Origin: Pseudomonadota bacterium
GTDB lineage: Bacteria; Pseudomonadota; Gammaproteobacteria; Burkholderiales; Burkholderiaceae_C
DNA: 23,829 nucleotides
Assembly: GCA_023415035.1 (NCBI GenBank)
Contig: JAEZLX010000100.1
Location: 1 to 23,829, forward strand
Direction of reading: 5' to 3'
Both the position numbers and the translations under genes were made by a program. This document shows positions 15,665 through 23,829 of the stretch, one piece after another. How positions within the stretch are numbered: the stretch's first letter is position 1; each line of letters starts with the position of its first letter. Below the pieces are notes generated by a model. The model had not been told where the DNA came from and did not search any database. It saw only the letters and a program-made list of their open reading frames with translations.

Positions 15665-17050
15665 TCAGGAAAGGGCCTTGTCCGTCGTGGCGGACAAGGC
15701 CTTTTTCTCGTTCAGCGGCAAACGGATGGTGATTTCCAGGCCACCCCACTCGCTGTCGCCCAGCGACATGGTTCCCTGGTGTCCCTCGACGACCGACTGG
15801 GCGATCGACAGTCCCAGGCCGCTGCCGTGCGCGGGATGTCCGAGCTGCCTTTCGAACCGGACAAAGCGTTCCAGCGCGCGGGAGCGCTCTTGCGGCGGTA
15901 TGCCGGGGCCGCTGTCGGCGATCTTCAGCAGGGCATGGTTCGATCCATCCCTGCGCAAGGACACGTGCACACGGGCACGGCTGCCGGCGTAGCGCAGGGC
16001 GTTCTCGATCAGGTTGTCGAGCATGCTCCGCAGGGCATGCGCGTCGCCGTGCATGACGATCGTGCCGGGGGCGATGTCGGTCGTCAGAGGCATGTCCCTG
16101 TCGCGTGCCAGGCCATGGAATGCCAAAACGGTTTCCTGGACCAGCTCGTTCAGCACGAGCGGTGCCATGACGTGGGTGCGGGCGTCAGGGTCGACCCGGG
16201 CCAGCTCCAGCAGTTGCTGAGCCATTCTGCAGGCCCGCGCGATGCCCAGGTCCAGTTCATCCAGCGTGGCGCTCCGTTCGGACTCTGGCACGCGCCGTAA
16301 CAGCTGGGCCTGCAGCCGGATGACGGCCAGAGGCGTGTTGAGTTCGTGCGCGGCGTCGGCGATGAAGCGCTTGCGGGCCTCGAGCAGCGCGTCAAGACGG
16401 TCGAGCAGGTCGTTCAGGGTCCTCGTCAGCGGCACGACCTCTTCGGGCAGGCCCTCGGTCGGGATGGCGTGCAGTTGCTGCACACCGCGCTGCCCGACTT
16501 CGCTGCGCAGGTCCTCGAGGGGGCGCATCGCATCGCTGATGGCCTGCCGGATGAAGAATCCGAGCAGGAGGAGCAGCAGCAGCAGGGGCAGCGTGAGCCA
16601 GCGTGCCAGGTCGTAGAAGTGCTGCCGCCGAATGGCGGTGGTGACGGCGATCTGCACGACACGATCGTCCTTGGGTACCGCGTACAGGCGCCAGCTCTGT
16701 CCGTGCCAGGTCACGATGTGGTGCCCGGGGCTTTGCATCGGCGGGCCGACCTGGTTCCATGACGAGAACAGCAGCTCGCCATCGCGGGTCCAGATCTGGC
16801 TGACGAAATGGTCCTTGTCCTCGTGGTCGACGGGCAGGACATCCGGCGAGACATGGCTTGTCCCCGGATCACCGCCTTCCAGTGAAGCGTCGTGTCGCAA
16901 GACCGTCTCGGCGATTTGCTCGAGACCGAGATCGCGCACGTCGTTGAAGCCATTCCATGCCAGACGGAACGTCATCAGGCTGACCACCAGCGCCGTGACG
17001 ATCAGGGCCGACGTCTGGAGGATCAGCAGATGCGAACGGATCGACTTCAC
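15665..17050 (-). CDS. Two-component sensor histidine kinase (QseC/TctE-like)
   Basis: Inner-membrane sensor of 461 residues. Transmembrane segments are near 8-28 and 152-167 (PLLLLLLLLGFF) and flank a periplasmic domain of about 120 residues. HAMP and dimerisation regions follow. The phosphorylated His is H235 in FIADAAHELNTPLAV; the usual Arg of HELRTPL is Asn here. ATP-binding boxes are N (DNLIENALRYA), G1 (ADSGPGIPP), F (RFVRFERQLG) and G2 (GSGLGLSIAQSV). The GTG start overlaps the regulator stop by 4 nt (GTGA), so translation is coupled to the response regulator. The last residues, KALSATTDKALS, are encoded by an inverted repeat that serves as terminator for the convergent oxygenase gene. 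The stimulus is unknown. Confidence 0.94.
   Translation of the reverse strand: MKSIRSHLLILQTSALIVTALVVSLMTFRLAWNGFNDVRDLGLEQIAETVLRHDASLEGGDPGTSHVSPDVLPVDHEDKDHFVSQIWTRDGELLFSSWNQVGPPMQSPGHHIVTWHGQSWRLYAVPKDDRVVQIAVTTAIRRQHFYDLARWLTLPLLLLLLLLGFFIRQAISDAMRPLEDLRSEVGQRGVQQLHAIPTEGLPEEVVPLTRTLNDLLDRLDALLEARKRFIADAAHELNTPLAVIRLQAQLLRRVPESERSATLDELDLGIARACRMAQQLLELARVDPDARTHVMAPLVLNELVQETVLAFHGLARDRDMPLTTDIAPGTIVMHGDAHALRSMLDNLIENALRYAGSRARVHVSLRRDGSNHALLKIADSGPGIPPQERSRALERFVRFERQLGHPAHGSGLGLSIAQSVVEGHQGTMSLGDSEWGGLEITIRLPLNEKKALSATTDKALS
15674..15706 (+). terminator. Intrinsic terminator of the oxygenase gene, inside the kinase coding end
   Basis: GGCCTTGTCCG, a 6-nt loop and CGGACAAGGCC form a perfect 11-bp stem followed by TTTTT on the plus strand. 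It begins 33 bp after the oxygenase stop and lies wholly within the last codons of the kinase gene on the other strand, where no matching T-run follows the stem. Confidence 0.9.
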
Positions 17051-17709
17051 GTGGGATCGACGAGCTTGTAGCCGGCGCCCCGGACGTTGACGATCCAGGG
17101 CTCGCCCAGTTTGCGTCGCAGATTGTGCAGGTGCACGGCAATGGCATTGCTGCTGACGTCGTTGTCCCAGGAGTACAGGTGCTGCTCCAGTGTTTCCACC
17201 GACATCACGGCACCGGGCTGGCGCATCAGCAGTTCCAGCAAATCGAACTCGCGTGGCGAGAGCGACAATTCACGCTCGCCGAGGAACACCTGACGCGCGA
17301 TCGGATCGAGCGTCAGGCGGCCCAGGCTCAGCGCGGGATTGGCCCGGCCGTCTCGGCGGCGGGTGACAGCGTGGATGCGCGCCACCAGCTCGTCCAGGTC
17401 GAAGGGCTTGCAAAGGTAGTCGTCCGCACCGGCGTTGAGTCCGGTGATGCGGTCCTGGATGGCGTTGCGCGCGGTGACCAGGACGACAGGGGTTTTGATA
17501 CCTTGCTGGCGCATGCTGCGCAGCACCTGCAGGCCATCGACATTGGGCAGTGTGATGTCCAGGATCAGCGCGTCATACCCCTGCTCGGGCACGGCCAGCA
17601 GCGCATGGCGGCCGTCGGTCACGCGGTCGACGGTGAAGCCTGCCAGGCGCAGGCCGCGCTCCATGCCGGCACCCAGCATGAGATCGTCTTCGACAAGCAG
17701 AATACGCAT
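17047..17709 (-). CDS. Two-component response regulator, OmpR/PhoB family (QseB/TctD-like)
   Basis: A 220-residue transcriptional regulator. The receiver domain has the acidic pair in LLVEDDLML, the phosphoacceptor D51 in ALILDITLPNVDG, the conserved Thr in VVLVTARNA (T79) and K101 in YLCKPFD. The C-terminal winged helix carries LSPREFDLLELLMRQPG and the recognition segment SSNAIAVHLHNLRRKLG, ending IVNVRGAGYKLVDPT. It is the first gene of a coupled pair with the kinase. RhlE lies 73 bp upstream in the same direction, and the gap contains an imperfect GC-rich hairpin (17734-17769) without a T-run. Read-through from rhlE is therefore possible. No strong ribosome site is visible. The target genes are unknown. 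Confidence 0.95.
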   Translation of the reverse strand: MRILLVEDDLMLGAGMERGLRLAGFTVDRVTDGRHALLAVPEQGYDALILDITLPNVDGLQVLRSMRQQGIKTPVVLVTARNAIQDRITGLNAGADDYLCKPFDLDELVARIHAVTRRRDGRANPALSLGRLTLDPIARQVFLGERELSLSPREFDLLELLMRQPGAVMSVETLEQHLYSWDNDVSSNAIAVHLHNLRRKLGEPWIVNVRGAGYKLVDPT

Positions 17710-17782
17710 GGTGATGCGAGGTCAGATGCCGTAGCCGCTGCAGGGGGCTGTGCTCGGCCTCCCTGCGGCCGCATGTCAGGGG

Positions 17783-19558
17783 TTACCGGATCCTGCCGAA
17801 GCTGGTGCGCAGCGGATCGGCGACGCCACCGCTGCCACGCTGCTTGTTGCCGCCCTTGTTCTTGTGGCGGTTTCCCGTGCGCATGGCATCGATGCTGGTG
17901 CGCAGCGGATCGGGCTGGCCGCCCGGTGCGGCGGAGCGGGGCTTGGGATCGCGGATGCGCAGCTGGCCCAGGTGGGCGTTGGGGCCGGGCTGGCGCTCGG
18001 GGCGATCCTCGTGGTCGCCATCGAAGCGCGGGGCGTGCTCCTGGCGCTGGCCCTGGACCTGCTGGGCCTGTCCCTGGCCATTGCCACTGCCGCCGCGGCG
18101 ACGGCGGCGGCGCGAGCGGTTGGCGCCGTCGGGTCTGGCCTGCGCGTCATGGGACTGCTGGCGGACTTCCTCGCCGTCGTAGCCATTGTCGGTCGAGGAG
18201 GAGCGGGACTGGGCTTCGGCAGCAGGTGCCTGGCGCGGCCCCTTGCCACGCCCCTTGCCCTGGCCTTCGGCGGTCTTCTTCTCGCGGATGCGCTGCATCA
18301 TTTCCTGGCGCGCTGCCTTCGCGGCGGCAGCCATGACCTCGCGGCTGGGCGGCTTGCCCGCACCACCCCACAGTGTCTGGCGGCCCATGGCGATGGGTTC
18401 GGCCTTTTCGCCGGGCTCGGGCATGAACTCGGGGAAGATCTGCACCGGGATCTGCTGCTTGGTGAAGCGCTCGATCTCCATCATGAATCCCTCCTCGTCC
18501 AGGCAGACGAGGTTGACAGCCTGGCCTTCGCGGCCGGCGCGACCCGTGCGGCCGATGCGGTGCACGTAGTCTTCGGGGATGTTGGGAATCTCGTAGTTGA
18601 CGACGTGCGGCAGGTCGTCGATGGCGATGCCGCGCGCGGCGATGTCGGTGGCTACGAGGGCGCGGATCTCGCCGCTCTTGAAGCCGGCCAGGGCCTGGGT
18701 GCGGGCGCCCTGGCTCTTGTTGCCGTGCAGGGCCATGGCCTTGATGCCGTTCTTGGTCAGGTAGTCGGCCACGTTATTGGCGCCGAACTTGGTGCGCGTG
18801 AACACCAGCACCTGGCTCCAGTCGTGCTGCTGGATGATGTGCACCAGCAGCGACTTCTTCTTGTCGCGGCCGACGGGGTGGATCACCTGCGTGATGCGCT
18901 GCACCGTGGTGTTGGGCGGCGTGACCTGGATGTGCTGCGGGCTGCGCAGCAGGCTGTTGGCCAGTTCGCGGATGTCGTCGCTGAAGGTGGCCGAGAACAG
19001 CAGGCTCTGTTTGTCGGCGGGCAGCAGGGCCAGCACCTTGCGTACGTCATGGATGAAGCCCATGTCGAGCATGCGGTCGGCTTCGTCGAGCACCAGGATC
19101 TGGACGGTGGACAGGTCCAGGTGGCCCTGCTGGTGCAGGTCGAGCAGGCGGCCGGGCGTGGCGACCAGGATGTCCACGCCCTTTTTCATGGCGTTGATCT
19201 GCGGGTTCATGCCGACGCCACCGAAGATTACGGTGGAGGTCAGCGCCAAGTGCTTGCCGTAGGCACGCACGGATTCCTCCACCTGGGCGGCCAGTTCGCG
19301 CGTCGGCGTGAGCACCAGCGCACGGATGCCGATGCCGCCGAACCGGCTGGCGGCCCGCTCGCCCTGCGACAGACGCTGCAGCATGGGCAGCGTGAAGGCG
19401 GCGGTCTTGCCCGTGCCGGTCTGGGCGCCGGCCAGCAGGTCGCGGCCCTCAAGCACGGCGGGGATGGCTTCGGCCTGGATGGGGGTGGGGCTCTCGTAGC
19501 CTTGCTCGCGCACAGCCTGCACGATGGCCGGAACCAGTTTCAGTTCTTCAAAGTTCAT
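17783..19558 (-). CDS. rhlE: DEAD-box RNA helicase RhlE
   Basis: ATP-dependent RNA helicase of 591 residues involved in ribosome assembly or RNA turnover. Motifs occur in order: Q28 (PTPIQ), Walker A AQTGTGKT (45-52), PTREL, TPGR, DEAD (158-161), SAT (189-191), and HRIGRTGR (333-340). The start MNFEELKLVPAIVQAV aligns with the normal RhlE N-terminus, so ATG 19558 was preferred over GTG 19576, although neither has a clear ribosome site. Motif V reads TDIAARGIAIDDLP, with Ala312 where Asp is usual. After residue about 430 comes a long basic, low-complexity tail with an Arg run, Gln/Gly stretches and a duplicated DPLRTS near the end, a likely RNA-binding extension seen in several betaproteobacterial RhlE proteins. 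Confidence 0.96.
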   Translation of the reverse strand: MNFEELKLVPAIVQAVREQGYESPTPIQAEAIPAVLEGRDLLAGAQTGTGKTAAFTLPMLQRLSQGERAASRFGGIGIRALVLTPTRELAAQVEESVRAYGKHLALTSTVIFGGVGMNPQINAMKKGVDILVATPGRLLDLHQQGHLDLSTVQILVLDEADRMLDMGFIHDVRKVLALLPADKQSLLFSATFSDDIRELANSLLRSPQHIQVTPPNTTVQRITQVIHPVGRDKKKSLLVHIIQQHDWSQVLVFTRTKFGANNVADYLTKNGIKAMALHGNKSQGARTQALAGFKSGEIRALVATDIAARGIAIDDLPHVVNYEIPNIPEDYVHRIGRTGRAGREGQAVNLVCLDEEGFMMEIERFTKQQIPVQIFPEFMPEPGEKAEPIAMGRQTLWGGAGKPPSREVMAAAAKAARQEMMQRIREKKTAEGQGKGRGKGPRQAPAAEAQSRSSSTDNGYDGEEVRQQSHDAQARPDGANRSRRRRRRGGSGNGQGQAQQVQGQRQEHAPRFDGDHEDRPERQPGPNAHLGQLRIRDPKPRSAAPGGQPDPLRTSIDAMRTGNRHKNKGGNKQRGSGGVADPLRTSFGRIR

Positions 19559-19802
19559 GTCAAGATGGGGCGCCACTCGGGGCGCAGGGCATCAGCCTTC
19601 ACGACAACCGTTGGGGTTGTCGACCAGTCCGGGCTGATGGGATTCACGGGTGTCCGATCGCACGCGGCAGCAAGCCAGCGATGGATGCCACGATGGGCCG
19701 CCGTTCCTGACTGAAGAAACGACAGGGGGTATTGTCGCACGGATTTGGCGGGGCTTTGGGCCGGGTTTGGCCAGAAAGTCGTGCAGATGTTGGAATGACG
19801 CC

Positions 19803-20396
19803 ATGTTCACCACCACTTTCGGCTATCTCGACTCGGAGGACCGCATCTGGCTGAGTCTGGGGGACGAGACCCGGCGCGTCTGGTTCACGCGGCGCATCAC
19901 GGCCCATCTGCTGGTCGGCATGGCGCATCAGCTGGAGCTCAGCACGCCCGGCGCTGTGGCTGGCGCGGATGCACCGACGCGAGCTCGGATCGAACACCAG
20001 CTGGCCTTCAACGAGGCGGGCTCGCCGGGCGAAGCGGACGGCGCTTGTGATGTGCCCATCCGCATGGGGGAAGAGTCCCGGGCCGAGTCCCGTGATGCCT
20101 CCTATGTGTTGTGCACGGGCCTTCAGGCCACGCTGCGCAGTGACGGCGTCTGCACCGTGCAGCTGGCACTGGAAGATGGCGACGATTGTGAGCTCCAGTT
20201 CAACCGGGCGGGCCTGCACCGCTGGCTGCGAGGGCTGTGGATGGCGGCGTGCCATGCGCGCTGGTTCGACCCCGTCGAGGTGCCCGTGTGGCTGCGCGAA
20301 TCGGTGCTGCCACCGGCCATCCAGGCCGTGCTCAGACCGCCAGCTGCCGCCTCGCGGGATAATGGAGGGGTTGGCGACCTGCCGACGCCCCCCTGA
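19803..20396 (+). CDS. Hypothetical protein, 197 residues
   Basis: I do not recognise this protein. It begins MFTTTFGYLDSEDRIWLSLG and has the block RRVWFTRRITAHLLVGMAHQ near 24-43, an acidic middle, and a C-terminal half with LQFNRAGLHRWLRGLW. No signal peptide or membrane segment is evident. Codon use looks like a real gene (strong G/C at third positions) and no competing frame is better. The frame is open upstream to 19650, but the ATG at 19803 has a weak GGA 8 nt before it and leaves a 244-bp divergent spacer from rhlE. The ettA gene follows 99 bp later on the same strand. Confidence 0.65.
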   Translation: MFTTTFGYLDSEDRIWLSLGDETRRVWFTRRITAHLLVGMAHQLELSTPGAVAGADAPTRARIEHQLAFNEAGSPGEADGACDVPIRMGEESRAESRDASYVLCTGLQATLRSDGVCTVQLALEDGDDCELQFNRAGLHRWLRGLWMAACHARWFDPVEVPVWLRESVLPPAIQAVLRPPAAASRDNGGVGDLPTPP

Positions 20397-20495
20397 CGCG
20401 GGCGCCGGCTGCCTTTCCCTTTGCGTTCGATTCTTTCCACATTCAGACAGTGGCGGTCTGGCTTTGCCGGGCCCCTTCCTGTACCGTAGGACACC

Positions 20496-22160
<1,665 letters not shown>

Positions 22161-22172
22161 TCGTCTCCGCCG

Positions 22173-22240
22173 CCGCATCCCGGGTCCATCCGGGGTGCGG
22201 TGCGCAGCTGGCACGGGTGATACCGGGCAGCACCCGTGCC
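22173..22240 (+). other. Two tandem GC-rich hairpins after ettA
   Basis: CCGCATCCCGG/CCGGGGTGCGG (22173-22200; 11 pairs including one G-T, 6-nt loop) is followed by GGCACGGGTG/CACCCGTGCC (22210-22240; 10 perfect pairs, 11-nt loop). No T-run follows either, so they are not canonical terminators. They may protect the ettA mRNA 3' end or assist Rho-dependent ending. Confidence 0.5.
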
Positions 22241-22303
22241 CCGACAGGCGGGATTGGCTAATATTGCCGGCTTCTTCCATTGCCGCTTCCAAGCCGAACT
22301 GCC

Positions 22304-22858
22304 ATGAACACCCCGGATGACGCCACCGTGCTCGACGAGACCCGCCGCTGGATCGAGAAGGCGGTGATCGGACTGAACCTGTGCCCCTTCGCGCGTTCGG
22401 TCTATGTGAAGAACCAGGTGCGCATCGTCATCAGCCGCGCGCGTCATCTGGACGCGTTCCTCGACGAACTGGATCGTGAACTGGACCTGCTGGTGAACAC
22501 GTCACCGGAGGAGATCGATACCACGCTGCTCGTGCATCCGACGCTGTTCCCCGATTTCTTCGTTTTCAACGACTTCCTGAACGTCGTGGACGACGTGGTC
22601 GCCGAGCACGAACTGGAGGGCGTGATCCAGGTGGCGAGCTTTCACCCGCAGTTCCTCTTCGAGGGCGAGCCCGAAGGCGACCCGAGCCATTTCACCAACC
22701 GCTCGCCCTATCCAACGCTGCACCTGTTGCGCGAGGAAAGCGTGGAGCGTGCGGTGGCCACCGACGGCGGCAATGCCGATGCCATCGTCGAGCGCAATAT
22801 CCGCACGCTGCGTGAGCTGGGCGCCGAAGGCTGGACCGATTTGCTGGCCCGGCGCTAA
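22304..22858 (+). CDS. DUF1415 family protein
   Basis: A 184-residue cytoplasmic protein of unknown function. DUF1415 traits are the opening ETRRWIEKAVIGLNLCPFAR (15-34), with its conserved Cys-Pro-Phe, and the central EGVIQVASFHPQFLFEGEPE followed by HFTNRSPYPTLHLLREESV. No signal peptide is present. ATG 22304 was chosen because the conserved domain starts soon after it; a frame from 22280 adds eight residues with no support. No ribosome site is visible, and TAATAT at 22258-22263 could be a -10 of a short leader. It lies 143 bp after ettA and 94 bp before the DUF1631 gene. Confidence 0.88.
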   Translation: MNTPDDATVLDETRRWIEKAVIGLNLCPFARSVYVKNQVRIVISRARHLDAFLDELDRELDLLVNTSPEEIDTTLLVHPTLFPDFFVFNDFLNVVDDVVAEHELEGVIQVASFHPQFLFEGEPEGDPSHFTNRSPYPTLHLLREESVERAVATDGGNADAIVERNIRTLRELGAEGWTDLLARR

Positions 22859-22952
22859 TGGCCCATGATTTGTGATGCGGTCATGTGTTGGCAGGGGGCT
22901 TTTGCCATCACAATGTGTTACATGTCCGCGTTGATGGAAGGCTGCCTGACCC

Positions 22953-23829
22953 ATGCCCTCAGATCCGAACTCCGTCTATGACGCCTGTTTGCAGGAAGCG
23001 CTCGCGCGCTCGCAGCAATGGGTGCCTCAGTGGCTGGCAGGACTGGCCGAGAACCTGCGGACGAAGGAGTCCGCCGCTTTCACGGCCAGCGAAAAGCACA
23101 CCTACTATGCGGCAGCCAAGACGCTGGTCTCGTTTCAGGACCTGATCGCGGCCAGGTTCATCGAAACCCTGGCGCTGAGCCTGCCGAACGGCCAGGGCGA
23201 GGGGGCAGAGGTACAGCTCGCACCCCGGCCGATGTCGCTCAACCAGCTGACGCTCGACGACCTGGAGCTCATGGACGATGAGCAGGTTCACGAGAAGGTC
23301 GAACAGGGACGGGTGCTGCAGATCGTGAAGATGGCAGCGGACGAGGAATTGGTGAACTTCAATTCGCTGCTGTGCGGTGCGCGCGGTCAGGCGATCGTCA
23401 AGCCCGACGCGAATCCCCTGCGACCCGAGGTGCTGGTGCAGGCCCTGATGCGCGCGCTGGACTCCCTGCATGTGGATTCCGCCATCCGTTCGAGCTGGTT
23501 GCACAGCGGCGCCGTGGCTTTCGGCAAGGGAGTCCAGACACTGTACCGCGATCTCGCCACCTGGCTGGACAGTCAGGGCGTGCAACCCGCAGGGTACGTG
23601 GTCACGCCCGCCCCGCCGACCGGGCGGGCATCATCGGCAAGACACGGGCGCTCGGAGCGTCACGTGGCACAGGCGCAGCGCACCGATCAGGAACTGCTGA
23701 CACTGGACCAGCTGCACCGCCTGCTCGTGGGCAACCTGGACGAGGGGGGCAAACAGGCTCAGGAGCAGGACGCATCGGCGGCCAGCCACAGCATGGTGCG
23801 CACGCTGGCGCTCGAAGTCGTGTCCCTGA
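22953..23829 (+). CDS. DUF1631 family protein, 3' part beyond the window
   Basis: The frame is open from ATG 22953 to the right edge (292 codons visible), so the C-terminus is missing. It begins MPSDPNSVYDACLQEALARS and carries the DUF1631 pattern with LNQLTLDDLELMDDEQVHEK, NFNSLLCGARGQ and NPLRPEVLVQALMRAL. It reaches ALEVVSL at the edge, where family members enter a second conserved block. DUF1631 proteins are large (usually over 600 residues), found mainly in Burkholderiales and relatives, sometimes misnamed thymidine phosphorylase, and have no established function. The ribosome site is poor (GGAAGG about 12 nt upstream). Confidence 0.88.
   Translation, partial: MPSDPNSVYDACLQEALARSQQWVPQWLAGLAENLRTKESAAFTASEKHTYYAAAKTLVSFQDLIAARFIETLALSLPNGQGEGAEVQLAPRPMSLNQLTLDDLELMDDEQVHEKVEQGRVLQIVKMAADEELVNFNSLLCGARGQAIVKPDANPLRPEVLVQALMRALDSLHVDSAIRSSWLHSGAVAFGKGVQTLYRDLATWLDSQGVQPAGYVVTPAPPTGRASSARHGRSERHVAQAQRTDQELLTLDQLHRLLVGNLDEGGKQAQEQDASAASHSMVRTLALEVVSL

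Noticed and set aside
17734..17769. Hairpin between rhlE and the response regulator as a terminator
   Set aside because: The stem is imperfect and no T-run follows on the minus strand, so I did not call a terminator.
17750..19714. 654-codon plus-strand open frame
   Set aside because: Shadow of rhlE on the opposite strand, with no recognisable domain.
22887..22915. Promoter before the DUF1631 gene
   Set aside because: TTGGCA followed after 17 bp by CAATGT is a poor -10 match, so I did not list it.

Overview
The window is GC-rich chromosomal DNA (roughly two thirds G+C) from a betaproteobacterium, almost certainly order Burkholderiales. The pointers are a phasin with a TGC-rich, PhaR-like promoter, a secreted DUF4148 repeat protein, DUF1631 and DUF1415 proteins, a RhlE helicase with a long basic tail, and an RpoD with a long Lys/Ala-rich N-terminus. 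I cannot name the genus. Nearly all of it is ordinary housekeeping and metabolic DNA. I see no insertion sequence, prophage, CRISPR array, tRNA or rRNA gene.

Layout. 1-4507 (minus): dnaG then rpoD, the tail of the macromolecular-synthesis operon, with rpoD running off the left edge. 4553-6202 (plus): an acyl-CoA synthetase divergent from dnaG, with its stop overlapping that of the next gene. 6199-10047 (minus): a lipoprotein gamma-glutamyltransferase, an HSD10-like short-chain dehydrogenase behind a TTGACGT-AA-ACGTCAA operator, and a ferric-iron binding protein behind a Fur box. 10148-11060: the phasin gene (minus), its promoter, and a structured 3' region ending in a strong terminator. 11159-12776 (plus): a compact cluster of thioesterase, nitroreductase and cupin. 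12795-14510: a LysR regulator (minus) and, across an AT-rich divergent spacer, a triple-repeat DUF4148 secreted protein (plus). 14765-15640 (plus): a 2-oxoglutarate/Fe(II) oxygenase, convergent with a QseBC-like two-component system (15665-17709, minus). 17783-19558 (minus): RhlE. 19803-23829 (plus): an unrecognised protein, EttA, a DUF1415 protein and the start of a DUF1631 protein.

Themes. Three neighbouring loci touch acyl-CoA and polyhydroxyalkanoate metabolism (acyl-CoA synthetase, HSD10-like dehydrogenase, phasin; possibly the thioesterase), but each has its own regulatory signal, so they are not one operon. Iron control is explicit at the ferric-binding gene. I did not find a convincing wholly new multi-gene system. 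The most interesting signals are small: a possible structured RNA with an FNR-like site between phaP and the Fur-controlled gene, a chain of tiny ORFs ahead of the DUF4148 gene, an operator for acyl-CoA-type control, and a terminator for one gene embedded in the coding end of its convergent neighbour.
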